From an uncultured bacterium (GTDB taxonomy: Bacteria; Verrucomicrobiota; Lentisphaeria; Victivallales; UBA1829): a DNA stretch of 36,347 bases. Below are positions 15,031 through 24,364 of this stretch, in pieces. Position 1 is the first letter of the stretch. Every line of letters begins with the position of its first letter. The notes below the pieces were generated by a model that saw only the letters and a list, made by a program, of their open reading frames with translations, was not told the origin of the DNA and did no database searches. Where the stretch lies: NCBI GenBank assembly GCA_902774245.1, contig CACYHQ010000029.1, positions 1 to 36,347 on the forward strand, in the 5' to 3' direction. The translations under genes were made by a program, and so were the position numbers.

Positions 15031-18000
15031 TCAGGTACGTTGTCTCCTGTGGCTGACGTAGAACAACGCCGGGATGAAATAGAGCGTCAGGAACATGGCG
15101 AACAGGAGTCCGCCGACGACGCCGATGCCGCAGCTGGACCGGATTTCATAGCCGATCCCCCGACCGAACGCCATCGGGAGCATGCCGATGACACTGGCGA
15201 TGGAAGTCATCAGAATCGGGCGGAATTTGTTCTGCGACGCCTGAAGCATTGCGTCATACGGTTTCATTCCCGATGCGGTCAGAGTGGATGTTTCATCCAT
15301 GATCAGGATGGCGTTGTTGACCACGATCCCGATCATCATGATTGCGCCCAGCATTCCGACCATGGAAAGCGGAGTCCCGGTAATGTGGAGCATCGTGAAA
15401 AGCCCCACGAATCCGAGCGGAACGGTGAACATGACCAGGAACGGACGGCTCAGAGATTCCATGATGGCGGCAATAACGAGGAACGTCAGGAAGACAGCCG
15501 TGATAAGAACCATGACGAAATCCATCGCGCCCTCGTTCATCATTTCCGCCTGTCCGGTGAAAACGAGCTGATACCCCGGAGGGAGTTTCGGGGCGAGTTC
15601 ACTTCGCAGAACACGCATCATATCGTCCATGGAATGTCCGGGAGCCGAGTTTGCATAAATCCATGCGGACCGTTCCTTGTCCTGCCGCATCAGACTGATG
15701 GCAACAGGGGAACTGTTCATGCTTGCAAGCGCATTCATCGCCACAGTTTTTCCTTCGAGAGAAACAGCCGGAATCTCCTGAAGCTGGGCCAGACCTTCCT
15801 TCTCCTGCATTTTGACGCGGATATCGAACGTATCGACTCCGACTTTGAATGTGCCCGCCTCAACCCCGTCGAAATAACCGACGATGGAAAGTCCCATTGC
15901 GCTTACCGGAATATTGAGATTCTTCAGGAGAGCCCGTTCAGGCTGAATCCGGATACGGGGCTTGACTCCGCGGCAGCTCGTGTCGATGTCTGTGGCAAAA
16001 CCTGATTTTCGCAGGATTTCCGCGCCTTCCAGCGCGTATTTTTCCAGGATATCAAGTTCAGGTCCGCCGATGTAGCCGGTCAATTCCTGTCCTGCTCCTC
16101 CGGTCGGCGTCGGCATCGAAAGGGCAAAGAGGAGGCCGCTTTTCTTTTCCATTTCCTGCCGGATCTCTTCCATGATTTGTTTGATCGGCGCGCGCTCGGC
16201 CATCGGCTTCAGCATAATGGTGATTTCGGCTATATGCGCACCTTCCGAAACTTGTCCCAGAATCGCGTTTCGATAGCCGACAGTCGTGCCGACACTTACA
16301 ACATCCGGCCTTTTGCCCAGCTCATCGACAATATCCAGAGTCTGTTTCCGGGTGGCGTCGATTCCGTAATTCGCGGGGAATTCCAGCACAAGCGAAATCT
16401 CATTTTTGTCATAGAACGGAACAAAGGCGATTCGCATGTTCCGAAGCGACAGAACTGAAAGTGCGACACAAAGCGCCAGCGCAATGAGCAGCACCGTTCC
16501 GGGGTAGTTCCGCGTCCAGACCATTGTCCGGTTGAATCCCGCCGAAAGCCGGTTGTATCCGATATCCCAGAACCGGAAAAATCGATCCCAGAAGGTGTTT
16601 CCGGTCCCGGTGTCCGACTTCAACAGCAGCGACGCAAGGATCGGCGTCAGCGTGAAGCTGACAAAGAGCGAGGCAAGCGTGGCGATGACCATGACGCCCG
16701 CAAAGGGGGCGACCAGCATGCCGACCACCGAGCTCATGGTCGCAATCGGCACAAAAACGACCACGTTGGTCAATGCGCTTGCGGAAACCGCATTGATTAC
16801 CTCCGCCGTTCCTCCGGCCGCAGCTTCCGCCGGAGACTTGCCGCGTTTCAGCCAGACGAAGATATTTTCCATGACAATCACAGAGTTTGTGACCAGGATT
16901 CCCGACGAGCAGCCGATTGCGACCAGCGTCATCATGTCGAACGTGTAATGCATCATCGACATGGCGGTAAACGTGATGATGACGGAAACCGGCATGGTGA
17001 TCGAAATGATGAAGGTCGAGCGGGGTTCATGCAGAAACAGGAAAAGAAGAAAGGCTGTCAGCACGATACCGAGTCCGACGCTCTGCCAGGCATCCTTAAC
17101 GGATGCCTGAATGTAGTCGGCGCTGTCCTTGAACCAGACAAGCTGCATCCCGCCGGGCAGACCGCCCGCCTGCAAAGAATTGAAACGCTTGCGGACCTGC
17201 CGGATGACTTCCACTGTGTTGGCATCGCTTTTCTTGACGATCTCGATTGCGACACCCGGTTCGCGACCGTAATATCCTTCCTGGCGGATTTCTTTTGCCA
17301 TGAGTTTGATTTCGGCGACGTCGCCGAGATAAACTTTATGCCCGCCCACGACCCCGATTTCAAATTCGCCGAGTTCCCCGATGTTATGAAACTCGCCGTC
17401 GAAGGTAATCGCCGTTTCCCTGTCTCTTTCGAGGATGTGTCCGGCGGGAAGTTTCAGATTGTTTTCCTGGATCTTCGCAACGATCTGTGCCACTGTAAGG
17501 TTCATGGCCGTGAGCTTCTCGCGATCCAGCAGTACATGAAGCTGCATTTCATTACCTCCGTGCAGGCGGATTTCTCCGACGCCGGGGATGCTCGAAAGAC
17601 GGTCCGAAAGCGTTTTGTCCGCATAATGGTACAGTTCATCCACCGACTGCCTGCCGGTCAGGAACAATGTCACGACGGGGATGGCATTGATGTTGATCTT
17701 GCTCAACTGCGGCGTCCTGACATCGGACGGGAAATCATCCACGATGGTGTTGAGTTTTTCCCGGACCTGATGGATCATGATGTCGACGTCCGTACCGTTG
17801 ACGAATTCAAGCGTCGTGGCGCAGACGTTCTCCATGCATGTGCTGGTGACATGCTTCAAACCGTCCAGTGAGGCGACAGCATCCTCAATGTGTTTTGCGA
17901 CGTCTGTCTCGATCTCCTCCGGCGAAGCTCCGGGATAGACGGTAACGATCTGAACGTAGGGAACATCCATTTTCGGAACTGTGTCCAGCCCGATCTTAAA

Positions 18001-18087
18001 ATAGGAAAACGCGCCGAAATAGACCAGCATCGCGATGAAGCACCCCATCGCAATCTTGCGTTTGACCGAAAGGCCGCTGAGCGTCAT
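15031..18087 (-). CDS. RND efflux pump, inner-membrane permease
   Basis: 1018 residues, full length for the AcrB/MexB superfamily, with two sets of membrane helices and two large periplasmic loops. ATG 18087 follows GAGAGGTG; an in-frame upstream start at 18129 lies in the preceding gene. The TM4 motif, normally LVDDAIVVVEN with two essential Asp residues, reads LVTNSVIVMENI here (Thr400, Asn401). The TM10 motif reads GIVVNNAILIMDE with Asn in place of the usual Lys. Both proton-relay positions are therefore altered, which I believe occurs in a distinct RND subgroup. It is cotranscribed with a membrane fusion protein and TetR regulator; no outer-membrane TolC-type gene is present. Substrate unknown. 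Confidence 0.92.
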   Translation of the reverse strand: MTLSGLSVKRKIAMGCFIAMLVYFGAFSYFKIGLDTVPKMDVPYVQIVTVYPGASPEEIETDVAKHIEDAVASLDGLKHVTSTCMENVCATTLEFVNGTDVDIMIHQVREKLNTIVDDFPSDVRTPQLSKININAIPVVTLFLTGRQSVDELYHYADKTLSDRLSSIPGVGEIRLHGGNEMQLHVLLDREKLTAMNLTVAQIVAKIQENNLKLPAGHILERDRETAITFDGEFHNIGELGEFEIGVVGGHKVYLGDVAEIKLMAKEIRQEGYYGREPGVAIEIVKKSDANTVEVIRQVRKRFNSLQAGGLPGGMQLVWFKDSADYIQASVKDAWQSVGLGIVLTAFLLFLFLHEPRSTFIISITMPVSVIITFTAMSMMHYTFDMMTLVAIGCSSGILVTNSVIVMENIFVWLKRGKSPAEAAAGGTAEVINAVSASALTNVVVFVPIATMSSVVGMLVAPFAGVMVIATLASLFVSFTLTPILASLLLKSDTGTGNTFWDRFFRFWDIGYNRLSAGFNRTMVWTRNYPGTVLLIALALCVALSVLSLRNMRIAFVPFYDKNEISLVLEFPANYGIDATRKQTLDIVDELGKRPDVVSVGTTVGYRNAILGQVSEGAHIAEITIMLKPMAERAPIKQIMEEIRQEMEKKSGLLFALSMPTPTGGAGQELTGYIGGPELDILEKYALEGAEILRKSGFATDIDTSCRGVKPRIRIQPERALLKNLNIPVSAMGLSIVGYFDGVEAGTFKVGVDTFDIRVKMQEKEGLAQLQEIPAVSLEGKTVAMNALASMNSSPVAISLMRQDKERSAWIYANSAPGHSMDDMMRVLRSELAPKLPPGYQLVFTGQAEMMNEGAMDFVMVLITAVFLTFLVIAAIMESLSRPFLVMFTVPLGFVGLFTMLHITGTPLSMVGMLGAIMMIGIVVNNAILIMDETSTLTASGMKPYDAMLQASQNKFRPILMTSIASVIGMLPMAFGRGIGYEIRSSCGIGVVGGLLFAMFLTLYFIPALFYVSHRRQRT

Positions 18088-18091
18088 CGTG

Positions 18092-19234
18092 TCACCTCTC
18101 GACTTCCAGTTTGTCGCCTTCACGGACAAATGCCTGCCCGCTTATGATGATCTCCTTCCCGTCAAGGGTTCCGGAAGAAAGCACCTCCGTGATTCCGTCC
18201 GAAGATATTCCACACTGTACACCGTATTCTTTCGCTGTTCCGTTTTCGTTGACGAACACGCTCATCTGCCCGCTTCGTCCGGGCAGGACCGCATCGGTCG
18301 GCACTCCGCGGCCGTTTCGCTCAGAAAGGATCATTTCCATATCGCATAATGTCCCGGATTTCAGAACGGTGTCCTCCGGGAGCTTCGCCTTGATCTCAAA
18401 TGTTCGGCTGGCAGGATCTATCACTTCCGCCCGGAAATAGATGGAAGTCCGGCAGACCTTTTCTCCGCCGAAGAATACATCGACAACAGTGCCGGGTTTC
18501 ATGCGTTCCCAGTAGATCGCGCTGATCCGGCAGGAAATTTCACGGCTGGCTGGGTCTTCCACGATCAGGATCGGGGTTCCCGCGCCCGCGAATTCGGATT
18601 CCTCTCTGAGTTTCTCCAGGATCAATGCCCGGAATGGAACAGACGGATGAGAATCTTCCAGAGCCTTCTGTGCAAGTTTCAGGGCGGTTTCCGCCTGCTG
18701 CACTTTTGCTGCCGCGGCATTGTCAATGGCAACCGCCCCATCCAGTGAGACTTTTGCGCCGTTATAGTTCGTCTCCGCCTGCTCGTATGCGTCGGTGGAA
18801 ATCGCCTTGGACTGATAGAGTGTCTTCGCACGGTTGAAATCCAGTTCGGCTTTTTCCAGTTTGATCTGATCCAGTTTGACATTCTGCTGCGTTGAAAGCC
18901 TGGCCGACTTCATGACCTCCAGGTCCTTCCGGGCGATTTCGAGTTGAATACTGAAGTTCTCCCGGTCGATCTGGAACAGGCTTTTGCCCGGTTCCGCGAT
19001 ACTCCCCTCATCGTAATAGATCTTGTCGATCCTGCCGGGAACGAATGCTGAAACCGTTCCTTTTCGGGCGGGTTCAACCATGCCCTGCGCCCGGAATATC
19101 TCGCGGAAAGCATGCTCCTGTAATGGCATGGTCTTGACCCTTACGGACCGTTCCGGGATTGTCTGGGACTGTTTTTCACTGCATCCTAGCAGGATAGCCG
19201 CGAAAACAAACGAGAAAAGAATATTGACTTTCAT
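18092..19234 (-). CDS. RND membrane fusion (adaptor) lipoprotein
   Basis: 380 residues. The signal peptide ends in a lipobox (AAILLGC), so it is a lipid-anchored periplasmic adaptor. It has a biotinyl-lipoyl-like segment (VSAFVPGRIDKIYYDEGSIAEPGKSLFQI), a long alpha-hairpin rich in Ala, Lys and Gln (about 105-180), then beta-barrel and membrane-proximal parts. ATG 19234 is preceded by TGAGGTC inside the tail of tetR (8 bases from its stop); the pump gene begins 4 bases after this gene's stop. It bridges the RND pump to an outer-membrane channel encoded elsewhere. Confidence 0.92.
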   Translation of the reverse strand: MKVNILFSFVFAAILLGCSEKQSQTIPERSVRVKTMPLQEHAFREIFRAQGMVEPARKGTVSAFVPGRIDKIYYDEGSIAEPGKSLFQIDRENFSIQLEIARKDLEVMKSARLSTQQNVKLDQIKLEKAELDFNRAKTLYQSKAISTDAYEQAETNYNGAKVSLDGAVAIDNAAAAKVQQAETALKLAQKALEDSHPSVPFRALILEKLREESEFAGAGTPILIVEDPASREISCRISAIYWERMKPGTVVDVFFGGEKVCRTSIYFRAEVIDPASRTFEIKAKLPEDTVLKSGTLCDMEMILSERNGRGVPTDAVLPGRSGQMSVFVNENGTAKEYGVQCGISSDGITEVLSSGTLDGKEIIISGQAFVREGDKLEVER

Positions 19235-19242
19235 GAAAGACC

Positions 19243-19878
19243 TCATTTTGGAAGCAGACCAAGCGAGAACAATGCGCTTTGCGTGGTGATGTGCTGAAGA
19301 CGGCGATAACAGCTTTCCGGGATGCCGTCTGCCTTCAGAATAGCAGTGAATACACCGAGGTTGATCGTGTATATGACAGCACCTCCGGCAACGGAGAACA
19401 CCCACCCCAAGGCGCTTTCGATATCATCATTGCCTGTGACATCCACATAAACTTTCATGAGTACACCCGCAAACCGGCTGCTTCCCCACTGTTGAATCCG
19501 TTTCTGTCCCGCCTCGGTAATACTCGCACTCAGAAGAAACGGAATCTCCCATTGCGATTCATTGCTGCTCCAGATCATCTTGAAGAAAAGGTCGATGATT
19601 TCGGAAACCAACTGCCGTTTTCCGTCCGAGGTTTTCAGCAAGTGCTGATTCTCCCGGTAGTATTCCTCGATCCTCACATAGTCCATGTTGTTGAGGGCAT
19701 GTTCCCAGACGGCATCGATCAGGTTGTCCAATCCGCCGAAATGGTAGGTTATGGCATTGGGGACCGTGCCCGCGGCCTCGGCAATTTGTTTCGCCGATAC
19801 TCCTTTGACTCCATGCAGTGTAAAAAGCTTACCCGCTGTCTGAATCAACAGGTCTCTTGTTTTGATTTTCTTTTCCAT
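19243..19878 (-). CDS. TetR-family transcriptional regulator
   Basis: 211 residues. N-terminal helix-turn-helix (KTRDLLIQTAGKLFTLHG, then VSAKQIAEAAGTVPNAITYHFGGLDNLIDAVW) is the TetR signature; the C-terminal 150 residues form the ligand pocket and dimer face. ATG 19878 follows GGAGATACC. First gene of the operon with adaptor and pump, so it probably represses its own promoter at 19920-19947 and responds to a pump substrate. Confidence 0.93.
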   Translation of the reverse strand: MEKKIKTRDLLIQTAGKLFTLHGVKGVSAKQIAEAAGTVPNAITYHFGGLDNLIDAVWEHALNNMDYVRIEEYYRENQHLLKTSDGKRQLVSEIIDLFFKMIWSSNESQWEIPFLLSASITEAGQKRIQQWGSSRFAGVLMKVYVDVTGNDDIESALGWVFSVAGGAVIYTINLGVFTAILKADGIPESCYRRLQHITTQSALFSLGLLPK

Positions 19879-19919
19879 GACGGTATCTCCAAAAGGCAAT
19901 CTTTTAGTATCAAAATAAT

Positions 19920-19947
19920 AATATATCACGCTTCCTGGAATTTTCAA
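19920..19947 (-). promoter_or_regulatory. Promoter of tetR-RND operon
   Basis: Minus strand: TTGAAA (19942-19947), 16-base spacer, TATATT (19920-19925). An imperfect palindrome TTTTAGTATCAAAA at 19902-19915 lies just downstream and is a candidate TetR operator. Confidence 0.65.
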
Positions 19948-20065
19948 GCTATTTTTGCGGGTTCAACACCCCGATGCTTGCGGCGAGTCCGCATAGAGAA
20001 TGTTTTTACGTCCGGCTCGTTTCCGTGCCGTGTACGGTCGGGCGTGATACCGTCACGCATGAATA

Positions 20066-20263
20066 CTACATCTGACCCGGCAGAATCTGTTTCAAGTCCG
20101 AATCCCGGAAAAACAATTCTTCCGTGATCCGGACCAGTTCCTCGGCTTCCCACGCCGAAAGACCGGCTCCTTTCATCGACAAATTCCGCAATTGCTGCCC
20201 AATTTGCTTGATTTTCAGCCTTTCCACCTGCATTTCGCGCGATGTGAGTGTATTGTGTCCCAT
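20066..20263 (-). CDS. Small unknown protein, possibly truncated
   Basis: 65 residues, Lys/Arg/Glu-rich and helical (REMQVERLKIKQIGQQLR... EAEELVRITEELFF), ending LPGQM. ATG 20263 has a good AGAAGGA site. Past the stop the same frame continues YSCV, which makes me suspect a longer protein cut by a stop codon; DUF1670-type proteins have a PGQ-like segment at a similar place, but this is a faint resemblance. About 120 bases between its stop and the tetR promoter hold nothing I can name. Confidence 0.4.
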   Translation of the reverse strand: MGHNTLTSREMQVERLKIKQIGQQLRNLSMKGAGLSAWEAEELVRITEELFFRDSDLKQILPGQM

Positions 20264-20280
20264 GGTGTTTTCCTTCTATG

Positions 20281-20448
20281 TTAGGTTTTGTCAAGCTTGG
20301 CATTGCTGAACCGTTCCCAGTCCGGGACTTCCCATCCGAGGCGCCGGGCGATTTCCGGACCGACCGCCTTGAACTGTTTCAGCTGCCGGACCGTTTCGTG
20401 CGTTTTATCCTGATTTCCGGGGGCCTTTGAGTTTTGCTCGTCCTTCAT
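20281..20448 (-). CDS. Small unknown protein next to the 65-residue ORF
   Basis: 55 residues from ATG 20448 (weak CAGGA upstream), or 81 from a GTG at 20526. Composition is Lys/Glu/Gln-rich with VGPEIARRLGWEVPDWERFSN, a soluble-domain-like stretch. Its stop is 17 bases before the next small gene, so they may be cotranscribed. The upstream extension overlaps the region of the plus-strand cysK promoter. Function unknown. Confidence 0.35.
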   Translation of the reverse strand: MKDEQNSKAPGNQDKTHETVRQLKQFKAVGPEIARRLGWEVPDWERFSNAKLDKT

Positions 20449-20532
20449 TTCCTGTTCACGGATCAGCTGATCCCAGGCTTCCGCAAAATTGAAAAGGTTA
20501 CAAAAAAAGTAGAGAATTTTATGCACGCGCTC

Positions 20533-20560
20533 TTGATTTTTATGCGAAATGCGGTATTGT
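20533..20560 (+). promoter_or_regulatory. Promoter of cysK operon
   Basis: TTGATT (20533-20538), 16-base spacer, TATTGT (20555-20560); predicted transcript start near 20567. Confidence 0.65.
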
Positions 20561-20577
20561 ATATTGTGTTAAATACG

Positions 20578-20598
20578 CAACCGGAGCGGTTGTTTTTT
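20578..20598 (+). terminator. Terminator-like hairpin in cysK leader
   Basis: CAACCG-GAG-CGGTTG (20578-20592) followed directly by six T's, starting about 11 bases after the predicted transcript start and 32 bases before cysK. Possible attenuator. Confidence 0.55.
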
Positions 20599-20629
20599 GC
20601 TGCAACATAAAAATGAAGGAGACCATACC

Positions 20630-21550
20630 ATGAGCATCGCAAACACAATTCTCGAAAAGATCGGCGGCACCCCGCTTGTACGCATCAACAAACTCAACCA
20701 GGGTGGCGCGGAAGTCGTCGTCAAGGTCGAATCGTTCAATCCGGGCGGTTCCGTGAAGGACCGCATCGCGTTCGCAATGATCGAAGCGGCCGAGCAGGCC
20801 GGCGCACTGAAGCCGGGCGCGCTCATCATCGAGCCGACCAGCGGCAACACCGGCATCGGGCTGGCATTCGTGGCGGCCGTGAAGGGCTACCGCCTGATCC
20901 TGACCATGCCGGAGACCATGAGCGTGGAACGCCGCAAACTGGCGCAGGCGTACGGCGCGGAGATCGTTCTGACCGAGGGCGCGAAGGGCATGAAAGGCGC
21001 AATCGCAAAAGCGCTCGAACTCCACGACGCCAATCCCGGCTCGTTCATCCCGCAGCAGTTCGAGAACCCGGCGAACCCGGCGTACCACAAGGCGCATACC
21101 GGCCCGGAAATCTGGGCGGACGCAGACGGCAAGGTAGATGCGTTCGTGGCGGGCGTCGGCACCGGCGGCACGCTGACCGGCGTTGGCGAATATCTCCGCG
21201 AGAAGAATCCGAACGTGAAGATCTTCGCGGTCGAACCCGACACCAGCCCGGTCCTCGCGGGCGGCGCGCCCGGTCCGCACAAGATCCAGGGCATCGGCGC
21301 GGGCTTCGTGCCGAAGGTGCTGAACACCGGCCTCATCACGGAAGTGATCGGCGTTTCCGCTGAGAACGCGGGCAAGACCGCCCGTGCGGCCGCCGCGAAG
21401 GAAGGCCTGCTCGTCGGCATCAGTTCCGGCGCCGCGCTCTACGCCGCGCTCGAACTTGCGAAACGCCCGGAATTCGCTGGAAAACGCATCGTGGCGCTCC
21501 TGCCCGACACCGGCGAACGCTATCTCTCCACCTGGCTCTTCAGCGAGTGA
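20630..21550 (+). CDS. cysK: Cysteine synthase A (O-acetylserine sulfhydrylase)
   Basis: 306 residues; PLP enzyme making cysteine from O-acetylserine and sulfide. PLP lysine is Lys43 in GGSVKDR; TSGNTG binds the substrate carboxylate; [10 protein letters not shown] holds the PLP phosphate. It is close to the usual 310 residues and has the CysK-type C-terminal region, where serine acetyltransferase would dock. ATG 20630 follows AAGGAGA. First gene of a run that continues with a Cys-rich protein, HD protein, nadA, mnmA and hydE. A second paralog, CysM-like, starts the operon at 25619. Confidence 0.95.
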   Translation: MSIANTILEKIGGTPLVRINKLNQGGAEVVVKVESFNPGGSVKDRIAFAMIEAAEQAGALKPGALIIEPTSGNTGIGLAFVAAVKGYRLILTMPETMSVERRKLAQAYGAEIVLTEGAKGMKGAIAKALELHDANPGSFIPQQFENPANPAYHKAHTGPEIWADADGKVDAFVAGVGTGGTLTGVGEYLREKNPNVKIFAVEPDTSPVLAGGAPGPHKIQGIGAGFVPKVLNTGLITEVIGVSAENAGKTARAAAAKEGLLVGISSGAALYAALELAKRPEFAGKRIVALLPDTGERYLSTWLFSE

Positions 21551-21585
21551 ACTGATTTCTGAACTTGAACACACGGAACATGACC

Positions 21586-21813
21586 ATGAAAAAATACATC
21601 CTTCCCGTGATTCTGCTGGTCGTTGGCGCCGCGATCGTCACCGCCGCTTCTTTCGCGGCGAAACAAGGCAGCTGCTGTCAATCTGCTCAGAACTGTTGTG
21701 AGGCGAAGGCTTCCTGCTGCGAACCTGCGGTTGTTGCCGAAGACTGTTGCCAGCCCGCTCAGAGCTGCTGCGAGGCGGAAGGCGACTGCTGCGCCCCTGC
21801 GGCCGTGAAGTAA
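21586..21813 (+). CDS. Exported protein with six Cys-Cys pairs
   Basis: 75 residues. Residues 1-24 form a Sec-type signal or membrane anchor (MKKYILPVILLVVGAAIV). The mature part has twelve cysteines in six CC pairs, as two triads of the form CC-x5-CC-x5-CC separated by eight residues: first in QGSCCQSAQNCCEAKASCC, second in EDCCQPAQSCCEAEGDCC. The rest is Ala, Glu and Gln. Starts at ATG 21586 (weak CGGAA eight bases before) or 21580. I do not recognise a named family. The layout suggests metal or persulfide/thiol binding outside the cytoplasm. It lies 35 bases after cysK, so cysteine supply and this Cys-rich product are coexpressed. Confidence 0.8.
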   Translation: MKKYILPVILLVVGAAIVTAASFAAKQGSCCQSAQNCCEAKASCCEPAVVAEDCCQPAQSCCEAEGDCCAPAAVK

Positions 21814-21824
21814 TGGAGTGATCT

Positions 21825-22412
21825 ATGACCCGTGACACAGCTTGGGGCTTGCTGACCAAATACAACAGGGACTCCTTCCATCTTCGGCACGCGCTGACCG
21901 TGGAGGGAGTCATGAGACATTTCGCCCGGGAAAACGGTTTTGAAGCCGAAGCGGATTTCTGGGGGATCGTCGGGCTGCTCCACGACGTCGATTTCGAGCA
22001 GTTTCCCGAGGATCACTGCCGGAAAGCGCCGGACCTGCTGGCGGAGATCGACGCCCCGGACGAACTGGTCCACGCGGTCTGCTCGCACGGCTGGAACATC
22101 ACTGTGGACGTGAAGCCGGAGCATTTCATGGAAAAGGCGCTGTACGCCACGGACGAACTGACCGGCCTGATCTGGGCGGCTGCGCTGATGCGCCCCTCGA
22201 AAAGCGTGCAGGACATGGAGGTGAAGTCGGTCAGGAAGAAGTTCAGGGACCGGAAGTTTGCCGCCGGGTGTTCGCGCGAAGTCATTTCCGCAGGCGCGGA
22301 ACTGCTCGGCTGGACGCTGGACGACCTGATTGCAAAGACCATCGATGCGATGAAAACCTGCGAGGCGGAAGTCGATCAGGCCGTCGCCTCGCTCACGGAA
22401 CAGGAAATATGA
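21825..22412 (+). CDS. HD-domain protein
   Basis: 195 residues with the HD metal-hydrolase pattern: His in FHLRHAL near residue 20, LLHDVDFE (the HD pair), CSHGW, and YATDEL supplying the last Asp. Such proteins cleave phosphoester bonds of nucleotides or related compounds; the substrate here is unknown. ATG 21825 has GGAG upstream, and the stop overlaps nadA's ATG by four bases (ATGA), so expression is coupled. Confidence 0.85.
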   Translation: MTRDTAWGLLTKYNRDSFHLRHALTVEGVMRHFARENGFEAEADFWGIVGLLHDVDFEQFPEDHCRKAPDLLAEIDAPDELVHAVCSHGWNITVDVKPEHFMEKALYATDELTGLIWAAALMRPSKSVQDMEVKSVRKKFRDRKFAAGCSREVISAGAELLGWTLDDLIAKTIDAMKTCEAEVDQAVASLTEQEI

Positions 22413-23314
22413 CCATACTGGAAGAAATCGCCGAACTGAAGACGAAACGCAACGCCCTGATTCTGGCACATAACTACACGAAGCCGGAAATCCAGGACAT
22501 CGCGGATTTCGTCGGCGACTCGCTGGAACTCTCCCGCAAGGCCGCCGAATGCACGGCTCCGGTGATCGTCTTCTGCGGCGTCCGTTTCATGGCGGAGACC
22601 GCGAAGATACTTTCGCCGGAGTCCATCGTGCTGCATCCGAACCCGCTCTCCGGATGCCCGATGGCCGACATGGCGGACCCGGACGCCGTCGCCGCGTATA
22701 GAAAAGAACACCCCGAGGCGCTGATCGTGGCGTATGTGAACACGACCGCCGCGACCAAGACCGAGGTCGATCTCTGCTGCACCAGCGGCAATGCGAAAAA
22801 GCTCATCTCCACAATCCCGGCGGAACAGGAGATCCTTTTTTTGCCGGACGCCAACCTCGGCAGCAACATCGCGTCCGAACTGAACCGGAAGATCGACCTG
22901 TGGCCGGGCTGCTGCCCCACGCACAACAAGATCATGCCGGAGCACATTCAGGCCGCAAAGGAGAAGCATCCCGACGCGCTCGTGCTGGTGCATCCCGAAT
23001 GCCGTCCCGCCGTGGTCAAACTCGCGGACCGGGCGCTTTCCACCGGCGGAATGCTCAGGTTTGTGCGGGAATCCGATTGCCGCGAATTCATCGTCGGCAC
23101 GGAGTGCGGCATCCTGCACCGCATGAAAAAGGAAAACCCGGAAAAGGAATTCCATCCGCTCGAACCCGAGGTGCTTTGCCCCAACATGAAGCGGATCACG
23201 CTCGAAGACGTGCTGTTCTCCCTCCGCGACCTCGAACCCCGGATCGAACTGGACGAAACCATGCGCCTCAGAGCGAAGAAGCCCATCGACCGCATGCTGG
23301 AGATCCTGCCGTGA
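22409..23314 (+). CDS. nadA: Quinolinate synthase
   Basis: 301 residues; [4Fe-4S] enzyme joining iminoaspartate and dihydroxyacetone phosphate for NAD synthesis. Cluster cysteines fit the A-type/Thermotoga pattern: Cys83 in SGCPMAD, Cys169 in PGCCPTH (or 168), Cys257 in LCPNMK. Substrate-binding motifs AHNYTKPEIQD and FCGVRFMAET are intact. Start overlaps the HD gene's stop. nadB and nadC are not in the window; placement here may reflect need for Fe-S assembly. Confidence 0.95.
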   Translation: MTILEEIAELKTKRNALILAHNYTKPEIQDIADFVGDSLELSRKAAECTAPVIVFCGVRFMAETAKILSPESIVLHPNPLSGCPMADMADPDAVAAYRKEHPEALIVAYVNTTAATKTEVDLCCTSGNAKKLISTIPAEQEILFLPDANLGSNIASELNRKIDLWPGCCPTHNKIMPEHIQAAKEKHPDALVLVHPECRPAVVKLADRALSTGGMLRFVRESDCREFIVGTECGILHRMKKENPEKEFHPLEPEVLCPNMKRITLEDVLFSLRDLEPRIELDETMRLRAKKPIDRMLEILP

Positions 23315-24351
23315 AGATCGCCGTGGGTCTCTCGGGAGGCGTCGATTCCTCGGTCGCGGCGGCCCTGCTCAGGGAACAGGGACACGAGGTCGTCGGCATC
23401 ACGATGAAACTCTGGCGCGAGGGGCGGTACAAGGGCGGTGACAAGGACGCGTGTTTCGGGCCCGGCGAGGCGGAGGACATCGCGAACGCGGAAGCCCTGT
23501 GCCGTCAGTTCGGGATCGAATACCGCGTGTTCGACTGCGCGGATGAATACGAGAAGGTCGTGCTGGACTATTTTCGCACGGAATACCTCGCCGGACGCAC
23601 GCCGAATCCGTGCGTGCGGTGCAATGCTTTCATGAAGTTCGGCGTGCTGCCGCGGCTGGCGCGGAAATCCGGTCTCGCATTCGATAAGTTCGCGACGGGG
23701 CATTATGCCCGGCTCCGCGAGGAGAACGGCGCGGTTCGCATGTTCCGCGGCGTGGACGAAAAGAAAGACCAGTCGTATTTCCTCTACAGACTGAACCAGT
23801 CTCAGCTCAAACACCTGCTTTTCCCGCTCGGCGGCATGACGAAACGGGAAGTCCGCGAGTTCGCCGCGGAATTCGGACTGAATGTGAAGGACAAGCCGGA
23901 CAGCCAGGATTTCTACTGCGGCGACCATGCGGAACTCCTGAATACGCCGCCGCGCGAGGGCAATATCGTCGACACGGCGGGAAACGTACTTGGGAAGCAC
24001 GACGGATTCTGGCATTTCACCATCGGCCAGCGGAAAGGGCTGGGCGTCGCCGCGAAACACCCCCTGTATGTGCTGGATCTCAATCCCTGCCGCAACGAGG
24101 TCGTGGTCGGCAGCGCCGACGATACGCTTCAGCACGAACTCAAACTCGTTGACTGCGCCTGGATCACGGGCGAGCCATCCGGCGAGGTGCAGGCGAAGGT
24201 GCGTTCCGCGTCGAATCCGCGAAAGGCGTTTTTCGAGGCGGGAAAACTCGTTTTCCCCGACGGCGTCACGGCCGCCGCGCCCGGCCAGTCGGCTGTCCTG
24301 TATCGCGACGACGAGGTCCTGGGCGGCGGGATCATTGAATCCGCGAAGTAA
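23311..24351 (+). CDS. mnmA: tRNA-specific 2-thiouridylase
   Basis: 346 residues; puts sulfur on U34 of Lys, Glu and Gln tRNAs using persulfide from a desulfurase relay. The PP-loop GLSGGVDSS is at residues 6-14; catalytic Cys104 (NPCVRCN) and Cys203 (SQDFYCGD) are both present. The GTG start overlaps nadA's stop (GTGA at 23311). Full length for the family. A consumer of the sulfur that this island mobilises. Confidence 0.95.
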   Translation: MKIAVGLSGGVDSSVAAALLREQGHEVVGITMKLWREGRYKGGDKDACFGPGEAEDIANAEALCRQFGIEYRVFDCADEYEKVVLDYFRTEYLAGRTPNPCVRCNAFMKFGVLPRLARKSGLAFDKFATGHYARLREENGAVRMFRGVDEKKDQSYFLYRLNQSQLKHLLFPLGGMTKREVREFAAEFGLNVKDKPDSQDFYCGDHAELLNTPPREGNIVDTAGNVLGKHDGFWHFTIGQRKGLGVAAKHPLYVLDLNPCRNEVVVGSADDTLQHELKLVDCAWITGEPSGEVQAKVRSASNPRKAFFEAGKLVFPDGVTAAAPGQSAVLYRDDEVLGGGIIESAK

Positions 24352-24364
24352 CCGGAGAAAACAC

